This document shows positions 52,255 to 60,828 of a DNA stretch of 64,000 nucleotides, piece by piece. A program made the translations under genes and the position numbers. Position 1 is the stretch's first letter. Each line of letters starts with the position of its first letter. Source of the stretch: Actinocatenispora rupis (GTDB lineage Bacteria > Actinomycetota > Actinomycetes > Mycobacteriales > Micromonosporaceae); assembly GCF_016861975.1 (NCBI RefSeq), contig NZ_BOMB01000012.1, positions 62,001 to 126,000 of the forward strand. The letters run 5' to 3'. The notes under the pieces were generated by a model, which searched no databases, was not told where the DNA came from, and saw nothing but the letters and a program-made list of their open reading frames with translations.

Positions 52255-53085
52255 ATGACCGTGCCCAGACACGCGGTCCGGCGGGCAGTACGCGCGACGA
52301 GTGTCGCCGTCGCCGCGGTCGTCGCCACCCTGCTCGTCGGCGTCGGCACCGCGCACGCCGCAACCCCCAGCTACGTCGCCCTCGGCGACTCCTACTCCTC
52401 CGGCGTCGGTACCCGCAGCTACATCGACGACGGGACCAGCTGCCAGCGCTCCACCTACGCGTACCCGGAACTCGCGGCGTCCCGGCTCGGCGCGAACCTG
52501 ACCTTCGACGCCTGCTCCGGCGCCAAGACCGCCGACGTACTCAACAACCAGCTCGGCCACCTCACCGCCGGCACGAGCCTCGTCACGATCTCCATCGGCG
52601 GCAACGACGCCGGGTTCAGCAACGTCATCACCAAGTGCGCGTACCCGTGGCCGTACAACTGCACGAACGACATCAACAACGCCATCAGCTTCATGCAGAA
52701 CACGCTGCCCGGCCGGCTCGACAGCGTGTACTCCGCGATCCGCAGCCACGCACCCAACGCGCGCGTCGTGGTCGTCGGGTACCCGCGCCTGTTCAACGGC
52801 CAGACCTGCAACGCGCTCGCCCGCATCTCCGCCACCGAGGAAGGCCAGCTCAACCACGCCGCCGACGTACTCGCCGGGGTCATCTCGGCGCGCGCCTCGG
52901 CGCACAGCTTCTCGTTCGTGGACCCGCGCAGCGCGTTCTCCACCCACGAGATCTGCTCCAGCTCCGAATGGCTCAACGGACTGTCCGACCCGGTCAGCGA
53001 GTCGTACCACCCCAACCGGTCCGGCCACGTCGGGTACGCCGACCTCGTCACGCCGGCACTGTCCGCCGCACTCTCCCGGTCCTGA
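52255..53085 (+). CDS. Secreted SGNH/GDSL-family hydrolase
   Basis: A 276-residue exported esterase or lipase. The signal peptide is about residues 1-36 (ending GTAHAA). SGNH blocks are YVALGDSYSSGVG (Ser about 46), G in the FDACSGAKTADV region, ISIGGNDAGF (Asn about 120) and the C-terminal ESYHPNRSGH (His about 259). Six Cys probably form three disulfides, as in Streptomyces extracellular SGNH lipases. ATG 52255 has AAAGGA upstream. Substrate (lipid, acetylated polysaccharide) cannot be read from the sequence. Confidence 0.93.
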   Translation: MTVPRHAVRRAVRATSVAVAAVVATLLVGVGTAHAATPSYVALGDSYSSGVGTRSYIDDGTSCQRSTYAYPELAASRLGANLTFDACSGAKTADVLNNQLGHLTAGTSLVTISIGGNDAGFSNVITKCAYPWPYNCTNDINNAISFMQNTLPGRLDSVYSAIRSHAPNARVVVVGYPRLFNGQTCNALARISATEEGQLNHAADVLAGVISARASAHSFSFVDPRSAFSTHEICSSSEWLNGLSDPVSESYHPNRSGHVGYADLVTPALSAALSRS

Positions 53086-53097
53086 CGTACGTGAGTT

Positions 53098-53131
53098 CCG
53101 GCGCCGCGGCTGGGTTGGGTCGCGGCGCCGG
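53098..53131 (+). terminator. Terminator after SGNH hydrolase
   Basis: Perfect 11-bp stem CCGGCGCCGCG / CGCGGCGCCGG with a 12-nt loop, 13 bases past the stop. Confidence 0.75.
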
Positions 53132-53177
53132 TGCACATCTGGGGGACTTGGAGTTAGTACGTGACGACTTTCCGGCA

Positions 53178-53240
53178 CATTGTCCAATTGTCTCATTGTC
53201 CAATTGTTGAACTGTTGAACAATGAGACAGTTGAACAATC
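53178..53240. repeat. AT-rich dispersed repeat, copy B
   Basis: A 63-base AT-rich island. Its left half (ATTGTCCAATTGTCTCATTG and on) is a near inverted copy of its right half, which is the 29-base core shared with 27217-27245 (28/29 identical). It can fold into a long hairpin of about 27 pairs with a few C-A mismatches. It lies between the SGNH terminator and the convergent CHAD gene. Confidence 0.78.
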
Positions 53241-53367
53241 GGGCTCTCAGTCAGCGACTAGCCACGTTCCGCATCCACTCTGCGGCGCTCTGCCCCGCGA
53301 CAGGCTGCCCCCAACCACCCCGCGATCGACACCGCACCCTCAGCGCGCCGCGGCTCGCACCCCACCC

Positions 53368-54183
53368 TCAGCGCGCCGCCGCCCGTACCGCCCGCGTCAG
53401 CTCCGCCAGCCGCCCAACGAGCGCAGCGGACCGCGAACGCTGCGCCGCGTACAGCACCCCGTACCCGAATGAGCTCTCCCCGGCGGCGTCGGCGTCGGCA
53501 GCGAGCCGCCGCAGCAGTTCGCGCGCGACGACGGTGTCGTGCTGGTCTCCGAGTACGTCCTGGATGGCGGCGAGTCGGCGCAGCAGTGCGGGATCCCCGG
53601 CGGTGGCCTCGACGGCGTACCGGGCTCGTTTGGTGCCCTTGCGGGCCCGGTGCAGCGCCTCGTCGTCGGTTCCGCGGCGCAACCGCCGGTCGAGTGCGGC
53701 GATCGCCCGGTCGACCCGGTGGGCCACCGCGTCGTCGTGCGGTGTACCGGACCAGGGGTCGGCGACGAACGTGTCGAGCCGGTCGACGAGCCGGGCGTAC
53801 GCGGGGTCGGTCAGGGCGGCGACGGCGCGCCCGCGTCCTTCGGCGGTACCGCGGGCGAGGGTGGTGTCGATGCGGGTGCGGACGTCGGGTGGCAGCAGGT
53901 CGGCGGGTTCGGCGGCGAGGGCGGCGGCGAGCACGTCGGCGAGTACTTCGTGGTCGCGGAGGTCGGCGAGTTCGCCGGCGAAGGCGCGGAGTTCGTCGGC
54001 GAGTCCGGCGGGGGCGGCGAGCAGTGGCCGGAACGTACGCAGGGTGGCCCGCAGCCGGCGTACGGCGACGCGCAGCCGGTGCACGGAGTCGGGCGCACCT
54101 TCCGGTACCAGTGGCGCGGCGGCCCGGACGGCGTCGCGTTGGGTGCACAGGTACCGCGTGACGCGGTCGGCTGCCGTCCCCAT
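53368..54183 (-). CDS. CHAD-domain protein
   Basis: A 271-residue all-helical CHAD protein. Conserved basic/histidine helices that bind polyphosphate are visible: DSVHRLRVAVRRLRATLRTF (about 31-50), LRDHEVLADVL, and EALHRARKGTKRARYAVE (about 186-203), then LGDQHDTVVAR. CHAD proteins associate with polyphosphate granules. No CYTH domain is fused. ATG 54183 begins MGTAADRVTRYLCTQ; the long upstream open frame is low-complexity and unlikely to be coding. Confidence 0.9.
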   Translation of the reverse strand: MGTAADRVTRYLCTQRDAVRAAAPLVPEGAPDSVHRLRVAVRRLRATLRTFRPLLAAPAGLADELRAFAGELADLRDHEVLADVLAAALAAEPADLLPPDVRTRIDTTLARGTAEGRGRAVAALTDPAYARLVDRLDTFVADPWSGTPHDDAVAHRVDRAIAALDRRLRRGTDDEALHRARKGTKRARYAVEATAGDPALLRRLAAIQDVLGDQHDTVVARELLRRLAADADAAGESSFGYGVLYAAQRSRSAALVGRLAELTRAVRAAAR

Positions 54184-54341
54184 CGCCGCCTCCCGTACCC
54201 GGGGATTCCATCGTCGCGTACGCGCGGGCGCGGGGCCAGCGCGGCGACGGCGCTCCCGGCGGGTTCCCAGGTACGTCACAGCCTCGCTCCATCCACGCTC
54301 GGTAGCGTCGGGGTCCGGACGACTCTGTCGGGGGTGTCGCG

Positions 54342-54710
54342 ATGGGACTGCGGGAGCGACTGCGCCGGATGTTCGGCGCGCCGGCGGCCGGCGGCATCCG
54401 GACACAGGGGCAGATCCGGTCGCGGCGCGGCGGGTACCAGTCGATGTTGGACCGCGAGGCGACGGTGCGTGATCTGGACGAGCTGCGGGCGTTCGCGGCG
54501 ACGCGGCTCGGGGTGGAGTTCTACCTGGAGCCGGAGACGACCGCGACGGACACCACGGTCGCCGCGGTGGCCACGGACGGTGAGTGGATCCGCCGCCGGG
54601 TCGGCTCGCCGAAGGTCGCCGGTCAGCTCGCCGACGAGCTGGGCCTCCCCCTGTACGACGCCGGTACGGTCGGCTATCCGGCTGCGATGCGGCGGTACCG
54701 CCGGACCTGA
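54342..54710 (+). CDS. Small protein of unknown function
   Basis: A 122-residue soluble protein I do not recognise. The basic N-terminus (GLRERLRRMFGAPAAGG) is followed by an alpha/beta domain: RDLDELRAFAATRLGVEFYLEPET and GEWIRRRVGSPKVAGQLADE. The end DAGTVGYPAAMRRYRR is also basic. Similar short proteins occur in actinomycetes as conserved hypotheticals. ATG 54342 lies 158 bases after the divergent CHAD start; no strong ribosome-binding site is seen. Confidence 0.7.
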   Translation: MGLRERLRRMFGAPAAGGIRTQGQIRSRRGGYQSMLDREATVRDLDELRAFAATRLGVEFYLEPETTATDTTVAAVATDGEWIRRRVGSPKVAGQLADELGLPLYDAGTVGYPAAMRRYRRT

Positions 54711-54887
54711 CGGACGTCGCGCCGGTTACCTCCCTGGGTCGGCCCGATGTCGTTCGGTGTCGGCTTTCTCGCGCGGAGCCGGGTGGGGCCGCGCAACGAC
54801 TACGATCGATGGGTATCCCACAGATCCGTTGTGGCGCCGCCGTGCCCACCCGTGCCCGGTGGCGTCCGGGCACGGCGGAGGTGATGG

Positions 54888-56009
54888 ATGACCCGGGGCA
54901 GCGCGGAACCAGGTCCGGGCGTGGCGCAGCGGCACGCGGACCCGGTGGCGGCGGCGATCGTTCTGGCCGCGGACCCACCACCCGGCGGCCGACCGGGGGC
55001 GCTGGTCCGGGTCGGCGGCCCGACGGTCCTGGCCCGCGCCATCTCGGTACTCGGATCCGCGGGCGTGCCGCGGGTGCTGGTGACCGGCGGCCCCGCCGTA
55101 CTGGATGCCGCGCGCCGGCTCGGCGCCTCGGCGTACGTGCCGGGCGGTCCGTTGCCCGCTGGACGGTACCTGCTGGTCGCGGGGGACGCGCTGTTCGACG
55201 CGGAGACCGTACGGTCGCTGGCGGACCACGGCGGCGACGTCCGCTGCACCGACGCGGCGCTGGCGGTGGTGGACGCGGCGACGGCGACGGCCGCGGCGGA
55301 CGCCGGCTCGTTCGCGGGAGTACCGGAGGGGCCGCTGGCGCCGGCGGCCGGCTTCGCCACCACCCTCGCCGGGCCGGGCGACCTGCGCCGGGTACGACGC
55401 GCGCTGTGGCAGCGGTACGGGCCGAAGCCGACCGACGGGCTCGTCTGCCGCTACCTGAACCGGCCGCTGTCGCGCCCGGTGACGTTGCTGTTGACCCGGA
55501 TGCGGATCGGGCCGGATGCGTTGACGCTGGCCAGTTTCCTGGTCGCGGTGGCCGGCGCGGCGGTCGTCGGGTTCGGCGGGCGGTGGTGGACGATGCTGCT
55601 CGGCGGCGTCCTGATCCAGGCCGGCAACGCGCTCGACGGGGTGGACGGCGAGGTCGCGCGGATCGGCCTGCGCTCGTCCCGGCGCGGCGCGCTGCTCGAC
55701 ACCACCCTCGACCGCTACGCCGACCTCGCCGTACTCGCCGGGCTCGCGCTCGCCGCCGGTGGCCGCCCCGCCGACTGGATCTGGGCGTTCGCCGCCGCCG
55801 CCGCGAGCCTGCTCATCTCGTACATCAACGCGGTGGCTCCGCGGGCGCCGCAGCGGCTGCTCCGCCGGGACGTACGGCTGCTGGTGTGTGCGCTGGCGGC
55901 GGCGCTGTCCCTGCCGCTGTGGGGTCTGGTCGTGGTCGCCGTACTCGGCAACCTGGACGCGCTGCGCGTGTTCGGCCAGGTCATCCGCCGCGCACCCGGC
56001 CCGCGCTGA
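54888..56009 (+). CDS. Degenerate nucleotidyltransferase fused to CDP-alcohol phosphotransferase
   Basis: A 373-residue two-part protein. Residues about 20-175 resemble a sugar-nucleotidyltransferase fold (AIVLAADPPPGGRPGALV, LLVAGDALFDAETV) but the GxGxR loop is not canonical. Residues about 185-370 are a CDP-alcohol phosphatidyltransferase with the full signature: D-x-x-DG-x-x-AR (DGVDGEVAR), then GALLDTTLDRYAD, and five or so membrane helices. The layout recalls fused inositol-phosphate cytidylyltransferase/phosphodiester synthases. The membrane domain should join a CDP-activated alcohol to an acceptor for a lipid or compatible solute; substrate unknown. ATG 54888 follows GGCGGAGG. Confidence 0.82.
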   Translation: MTRGSAEPGPGVAQRHADPVAAAIVLAADPPPGGRPGALVRVGGPTVLARAISVLGSAGVPRVLVTGGPAVLDAARRLGASAYVPGGPLPAGRYLLVAGDALFDAETVRSLADHGGDVRCTDAALAVVDAATATAAADAGSFAGVPEGPLAPAAGFATTLAGPGDLRRVRRALWQRYGPKPTDGLVCRYLNRPLSRPVTLLLTRMRIGPDALTLASFLVAVAGAAVVGFGGRWWTMLLGGVLIQAGNALDGVDGEVARIGLRSSRRGALLDTTLDRYADLAVLAGLALAAGGRPADWIWAFAAAAASLLISYINAVAPRAPQRLLRRDVRLLVCALAAALSLPLWGLVVVAVLGNLDALRVFGQVIRRAPGPR

Positions 56010-56065
56010 TTCCTGTCGTACCCGGGTGGGAGGGTGACGGCCGGTCGACGTACGGGGAGGACGCG

Positions 56066-56428
56066 ATGGGGACGCAGCGGGACCGGGTGCTGGCGGCGTG
56101 CCTGGCGCAGCCGGAGGCGGCCGAGGGCTACCCGTTCGGCGACGAGGCGGCCGTGTTCACGGTGTGCGGCAAGATGTTCGCGCTGGTGGCGTTGGGCGGG
56201 CCGGTCGGCTCGGTCAGCCTCAAGTGCGACCCGGAGCTGGCCGTCGTGCTGCGCGAGCAGCATCCCGGTGTCACCGCCGGCTACCACCTGAACAAGCGGC
56301 ACTGGAACACCGTTGTGCTCGACGACGCGGTCGCCGACGACGAGCTCGTCGAGTGGCTCGACCGGTCGTACGACCTGGTCGTGCGCGGGTTGCCGAAGGC
56401 GGACCGGCAGCGCCTCGCCGCCGGCTGA
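56066..56428 (+). CDS. MmcQ/YjbR family protein
   Basis: A 120-residue DNA-binding-fold protein of the MmcQ/YjbR family. AEGYPFGDEAAVFTVCGKMFAL (in part, about 19-40) and SLKCDPELAVVLREQ, GYHLNKRHWNTV are family blocks. Function of the family is not established. ATG 56066 has GGGGAGG upstream. It is 56 bases after the CDP-alcohol gene and may share its transcript. Confidence 0.9.
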   Translation: MGTQRDRVLAACLAQPEAAEGYPFGDEAAVFTVCGKMFALVALGGPVGSVSLKCDPELAVVLREQHPGVTAGYHLNKRHWNTVVLDDAVADDELVEWLDRSYDLVVRGLPKADRQRLAAG

Positions 56429-56491
56429 CCCGCGGCACGACGCCGTACGGCGGCCCGCCGGCAGGTGCGCCGGGCGGACCGCCGGGGGCGG

Positions 56492-57706
56492 TCAGTGTCT
56501 GAAGACGCCGATGCCGTTGGCGACGGCGCGTTCGGCCACGCCGGCCGGGTGGTTGTTGACGACCGTCACCCCGTCGGTGCCGGGGAGTACGACGGCGCAG
56601 GTGGTGGAGCCGCCGCCGTCCAGGTTGATGCCGTCGGCGGCGCCGAGGTCGGACAGCAGGATGGCCAGTCGGGCCAGGGTGAGGCCGCTGCCGGCCTCGG
56701 CCTGCCCGTCCAGCGCCACCAGGTAGAGGCGCCGGCCGTCCGCGGAGATGCCCGCCGCCGTACGGGTCGCGGACACCTTGTCGTCGACGCCCGGGAGTAC
56801 GGCGCCGTCGCGCAGGATCGGGGCGCCGCCCACCGCGACGCGGAACGGTACCCGTCCACCGGTCAGCCCGTACTGCACGCTCACCGGGTCGCCGACGTGC
56901 AGCGCGCGGAGCGTGTCGGCACCGGCCTCGCGGCCGACGAGCACGGTGGTGTCGGCCGGGATCGCGCCCGCACCGGGCGTGTCGGCGACGGCGGCGACGC
57001 GACCGTGGCGTACGGAGATCTCGGCGGTGTCGGTGGCGCAGGGGTCGCCGCGCCTGACGTCCGAGCCGCAGACGGCGCGCTGCCGGGAGACGGTGCCCCA
57101 GTCGGAGGTGAACGCGTCGATCCCGTTCTGCGCCACGGCGTACTGGTTGAGTCCGGCGAGCGGGTGGCTGTCCGCGCCGATGCGTACGGTGCCGGCCAGG
57201 GTGAGCGTGCCGAGCCGGGCGCGGCCGTCGACGCCGACGCCGATCACGTCGCGGGTGGACGTACCGGGGGCCATGGCGGGGCCGAACCGCTGCGAGTCGG
57301 GTACGGCGGCCTTGAGGGCGCGGCCGTGCGTGATCTCGGGCCCGTTGGACGAGCCGGTCGCGGCGACGCCCGGGTGCTGCGACTCGTCGATGTTGAAGAA
57401 GTCGGCGTTGACTCCGGCCACCGCGTGCGCGTCGGCAACCATGTCCGACACCTTCTCGCGGGCGGCGACGTCGGTCGGGTGCAGCAGGTCGACCGACACG
57501 TGCGGGTCGGCGAGGTCGACCGTGACCACCTCGCCGGTTGCCGTACCGGTGGCGGTGGCGACCTGCCAGTGGTCCAGTTCGACACCGGGCGCGAGCCGCG
57601 TACCCGTGGCTGGCGCGGCACCGGCGGTCGCGGCGCCGGCCGTACCGAGGAGGGTGACGGCGGTCGCCGCCAGTGCCAGCAGCAGCCGGCGGGGGGTTCT
57701 CGTCAT
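56492..57706 (-). CDS. Secreted phosphodiester glycosidase family protein (NAGPA/DUF2233)
   Basis: A 404-residue exported protein. The signal peptide is about residues 1-30 (LLLALAATAVTLLGTAGAA). The mature part has GVNADFFNIDES (about 98-109) and the late signature DLGAADGINLDGGGSTT (about 353-369) with VNNHPAGVAERAVAN, typical of the phosphodiester glycosidase domain found in mannose-6-phosphate uncovering enzyme and in bacterial exopolysaccharide proteins. Likely acts outside the cell on a sugar phosphodiester or glycan. Two Cys (RAVCGSDVRRGDPC) could pair. Confidence 0.87.
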   Translation of the reverse strand: MTRTPRRLLLALAATAVTLLGTAGAATAGAAPATGTRLAPGVELDHWQVATATGTATGEVVTVDLADPHVSVDLLHPTDVAAREKVSDMVADAHAVAGVNADFFNIDESQHPGVAATGSSNGPEITHGRALKAAVPDSQRFGPAMAPGTSTRDVIGVGVDGRARLGTLTLAGTVRIGADSHPLAGLNQYAVAQNGIDAFTSDWGTVSRQRAVCGSDVRRGDPCATDTAEISVRHGRVAAVADTPGAGAIPADTTVLVGREAGADTLRALHVGDPVSVQYGLTGGRVPFRVAVGGAPILRDGAVLPGVDDKVSATRTAAGISADGRRLYLVALDGQAEAGSGLTLARLAILLSDLGAADGINLDGGGSTTCAVVLPGTDGVTVVNNHPAGVAERAVANGIGVFRH

Positions 57707-57873
57707 GTTCGGTGCTCCGTCCGTCTCGTCCGCGAAGCAGCGTGCAAGTGGATCATTGGGTAGCACCGACCGGACGATGAGGTCAATACCAACAAGCGGT
57801 GACGATCCGGTGCGGCGGTACGGCCGAGGCGGGACAATATCCACGGATAACCGCAGGTCAGGAGGTTTCGTCG

Positions 57874-58233
57874 ATGATCGGCATCCAGGACATCGCGCAG
57901 TGGAAGGGCGCCCCGGTCGTCGACCGCGACGGCGGGAAGATCGGCACGCTGGAAGCCGTCTACGTGGACGCCGCGTCCGACGAGCCGGTGTTCGGGGCGG
58001 TCAAGCTCGGCCTGCCCGGCTTCCACAAGATCGCCCTGGTACCGCTGGACGGCGCCGCGGTGGGCCGCGACGACCTGCGCGTCCCGTACGAGAAGGCGAT
58101 CGTCAAGGGGTCACCGACCATCGGCGTCGGTGACGAGCTGCCGGCCGATCAGGAACCCGCGATCTACGCGCACTACCAGCTGTCGTACGTGCCGGCGCCG
58201 ACCTCGTCGGGCCGCCGCCTCGCCCGCCGCTGA
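57874..58233 (+). CDS. PRC-barrel domain protein
   Basis: A 119-residue cytoplasmic protein. The PRC-barrel fold is seen in WKGAPVVDRDGGKIGTLEAVYVD (about 10-32) followed by LVPLDGAAVGRDDLRVPYEKA. Proteins of this type bind RNA, proteins or photosynthetic complexes; in actinomycetes they are stress-associated hypotheticals. ATG 57874 has GGAGG upstream with 7 bases spacing. It is divergent from the phosphodiester glycosidase gene. Confidence 0.88.
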   Translation: MIGIQDIAQWKGAPVVDRDGGKIGTLEAVYVDAASDEPVFGAVKLGLPGFHKIALVPLDGAAVGRDDLRVPYEKAIVKGSPTIGVGDELPADQEPAIYAHYQLSYVPAPTSSGRRLARR

Positions 58234-58242
58234 CCCCACCCG

Positions 58243-58385
58243 CTTGGCCCGACCGCGGAACCCGCCCACTGGGCCCACCGCTTGGCCCGATCGCGTAACC
58301 AGCCCACTGGGCTCGACCGCGAAGCCCGATCATGGAGCCTGCCCGCCGCACCCGACCGCCGGGCCCGACCGTGGGGCCCGGTGGA
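58243..58385. repeat. Short tandem repeat between PRC-barrel and PBP genes
   Basis: About four degenerate units of 35-40 bases built on CTTGGCCCGACCGCG and GCCCACTGGGC. The first two are the most alike. Several units contain the small palindrome GCCCACTGGGC or a near version. Non-coding; may form hairpins that act as a terminator between the convergent genes. Confidence 0.6.
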
Positions 58386-58424
58386 CGCGCCGGCGCCCGC
58401 GGTCGGTACCGCGGGCGCCGGTCG

Positions 58425-60530
58425 TCAGGACCCGTACGCGATGGTCGCGGACGGTCTGTGGAAGTGCTTGATCGGCTGGCCGCGCAATGCGGAGAGCATC
58501 GTCTTCGCGACCGCGATGTCGACCGAGCTGGAGATCCCGGCGCCGACCGAGTCCCACGGGTTGTCCGGGGTGCAGGCGGTGCCGGCGACGGCGATCTGCG
58601 GGGTGAACCCGACGAACGACTCGGTCGCGTTGGTCTCCGAGCTTCCGGTCTTGCCGGCGACCGGGCGGCTGCCGAACATGGCGCCGACCTCGTTCGCGGT
58701 GCCGCCGTCGCACTTGTGGTAGAAGCCCTGCGTACCGACCGGGCAGCGGGCCGCGTCGGTGGCCGCCCGCGCCACGTCGGCCCGCAGTACGCGGTGGCAG
58801 GACGGCTTCGCGGCCGGTGACGCCTTGCCGGTGGCGTCGGTGATGGACGTGGCCGGCAGCGGCTTGCAGTACATGCCCTGCGCGGCGACCGTCGCGTACG
58901 CGTTGGCGAGTTCGAGCGGGGTCACGTCGGCGACGCCGAGGGTGAACGCGCCCCAGCCGTGCGCGCGGCCCGGCTTCGACAGCGCCTCGTCGGTGGACGC
59001 CCGGAACTGGATGCCCAGCCGCTTGGCCATGTTCACGGCCTTCTCCGCGCCGATCTTCTGCTCCAGCCAGACGAAGTACGTGTTGACCGAGCGGCCGTAC
59101 CCCGTCCACATCGTGCGGTAGCCGTCCATCCACGGCGGGTTGTCGTTGACCGGGCAGTAGTAGCCGCCGCAGCCGCCCGACGACACGGGATAGCCGGTGG
59201 CGAGCCGGCCGGGCGCGTTGAACCCGGTGTCCAGCGAGTAGCCGGACTCCAGCGCGGCGAGCATGGTGAACATCTTCATCGTCGACCCGGTCTGGTACCC
59301 GACGATGTCGCCGCCGCCGGCGATGAGCTGGTCGACGGTGTTGGGCCGGTTGGCCCAGCCGTTCGGGTTGCTGGCCAGGCTGTAGTTGCGGTTGACCGCC
59401 ATCGCGACGACCCGCCCGGTGCCGGGTTGGACCGCGGCGATGGGCAGCGCCTTGCTGTTGTCCTTCGAGTACACGGCGGTGGAGGCGCGCTCGGCGGACC
59501 GTTGCACCCGCGGGCTGAACGACGTGACGATCTTGTACCCGCCGGTGCGGAGCTTCATCTCGCGCTCCGCGGTGTTGGCGCCGAACGCCGGCTGCTGGTC
59601 CCACCACTGCACGAACCAGTCGCAGAAGAAGCCCCAGTCGGGGTGGTTGCTCGGCACCTCGGTGCAGCCGTTCGGCACCGAGCCGGACTTGAGGCCGATC
59701 GGCGCCTTCTTCGCCGCGGCGTCCTGCGCGGGGGTCAGGTAGTGCAGCTTGCGCATGGAGTCCAGCACGTACGTCCGGCGCGCGAGCGCGGCCTTCCGCC
59801 CGTCCACGCCGCTCTCCGGGTCGAACGCGTCCGGCGACTTGACCACTCCGGCCAGCAGCGCGGCCTGCGGCAGCGTCAGCTTCTCCGGCGTCGTGTCGAA
59901 GTAGATCCGCGCCGCCGCCTTGATCCCGTACGCCTGGTGCCCGAAGTAGATGATGTTGAGGTAGCGCTCCATGATCTGGCTCTTGGTGTACTTGCGCTCC
60001 AGCGCCAGCGCGTAACGCATCTCGCGCAGCTTGCGGCCCATCGTCTGCTCGGTCGCCTGCTGCAACTGCTCCGGCGTCTGCGCTGAGTACATCAACACGT
60101 TCCGCACGTACTGCATGGTCAGGGTGGACGCGCCCTCGGAGACGCGGCCGGCCTGCCGGTTGGCGAGCAGGGACCGGACGATGCCGCGCGGGTCGACGCC
60201 GTGGTGCTGGTAGAAGCGGGTGTCCTCGGCGGCCACGATGGCGTGCTGCATGACCGTCGGGATGTGCGCGATGTCGGTCGGCATCCGGTCGTCGGCGTAG
60301 AACTGCGTCAGCAACGTCTTGCCGTCGTTGGCGTAGAGCGACGAGTTCTGCGGGGGCTCGGGGATGCTGAGCTTGTCGGGCGTCTTGCCGAACACGTCGG
60401 AGCCCGACTTGAGTGCCAGGCCGGTCAACCCGAAGCCGGGGAACGCCAGCAGCGCGACGACAACCCCGGCCAGCACACCGCACAACAGTAGGGAAGCCAG
60501 ATCCGCCAGCAGGGTGTGTTGACGTCGCAC
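58425..60530 (-). CDS. Bifunctional penicillin-binding protein (transglycosylase/transpeptidase)
   Basis: A 701-residue class A PBP for peptidoglycan polymerisation and cross-linking. One N-terminal membrane anchor (about 9-33). The GT51 glycosyltransferase has AAEDTRFYQHHGVDPRG (catalytic Glu about 100), GASTLTMQYVRN and KYTKSQIMERYLN. The transpeptidase has SxxK in GSTMKMFT (about 414), SxN in GRSVNTYF and KTG in VAGKTGSSETN (about 620). Several Cys pairs (SGGCGGYYC and others) suggest disulfides outside. GTG 60530 is preferred over upstream GTGs because AGAGG is correctly spaced. Confidence 0.94.
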   Translation of the reverse strand: MRRQHTLLADLASLLLCGVLAGVVVALLAFPGFGLTGLALKSGSDVFGKTPDKLSIPEPPQNSSLYANDGKTLLTQFYADDRMPTDIAHIPTVMQHAIVAAEDTRFYQHHGVDPRGIVRSLLANRQAGRVSEGASTLTMQYVRNVLMYSAQTPEQLQQATEQTMGRKLREMRYALALERKYTKSQIMERYLNIIYFGHQAYGIKAAARIYFDTTPEKLTLPQAALLAGVVKSPDAFDPESGVDGRKAALARRTYVLDSMRKLHYLTPAQDAAAKKAPIGLKSGSVPNGCTEVPSNHPDWGFFCDWFVQWWDQQPAFGANTAEREMKLRTGGYKIVTSFSPRVQRSAERASTAVYSKDNSKALPIAAVQPGTGRVVAMAVNRNYSLASNPNGWANRPNTVDQLIAGGGDIVGYQTGSTMKMFTMLAALESGYSLDTGFNAPGRLATGYPVSSGGCGGYYCPVNDNPPWMDGYRTMWTGYGRSVNTYFVWLEQKIGAEKAVNMAKRLGIQFRASTDEALSKPGRAHGWGAFTLGVADVTPLELANAYATVAAQGMYCKPLPATSITDATGKASPAAKPSCHRVLRADVARAATDAARCPVGTQGFYHKCDGGTANEVGAMFGSRPVAGKTGSSETNATESFVGFTPQIAVAGTACTPDNPWDSVGAGISSSVDIAVAKTMLSALRGQPIKHFHRPSATIAYGS

Positions 60531-60828
60531 CCGCACCACCTCTTCGGACTCGGGATCCGGCCGGATGATCTCCCGTCAAGAATGACACAGAAGTGGATCA
60601 GTCAGGACATCCACGCGCCGGTCATCCTTGATGATCGATGCTCGTACCGGGTCGCGTCCTCAGATCGCGGAAACTTGCCGGTTCGTCGGCCCGGCGGGCA
60701 GGGTCAACCGCGCCGTGCATACTGTTCGGCAGCGCCGCGGAGCCCCTCGGACCCCCTACCCAGCTCTGCTTGCGGCGTGTGGCGTCTGGCCCGGACGACA
60801 CGTCTCGACAATCGTGCCGGAGGCCACG
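60531..60828. other. Divergent promoter region of PBP and desaturase
   Basis: 298 bases without a supported gene. It is less GC-rich near 60575-60620 (AAGAATGACACAGAAGTGGATC). An in-frame extension of the desaturase to an ATG at 60628 exists, but lacks a ribosome-binding site and family similarity. No clear operator is visible. Confidence 0.5.

Noticed and set aside
60628-60828. N-terminal extension of the desaturase from an ATG at 60628
   Set aside because: GGAGG precedes the ATG at 60829 and the family begins there; the extension is Arg-rich and unlike desaturase N-termini.
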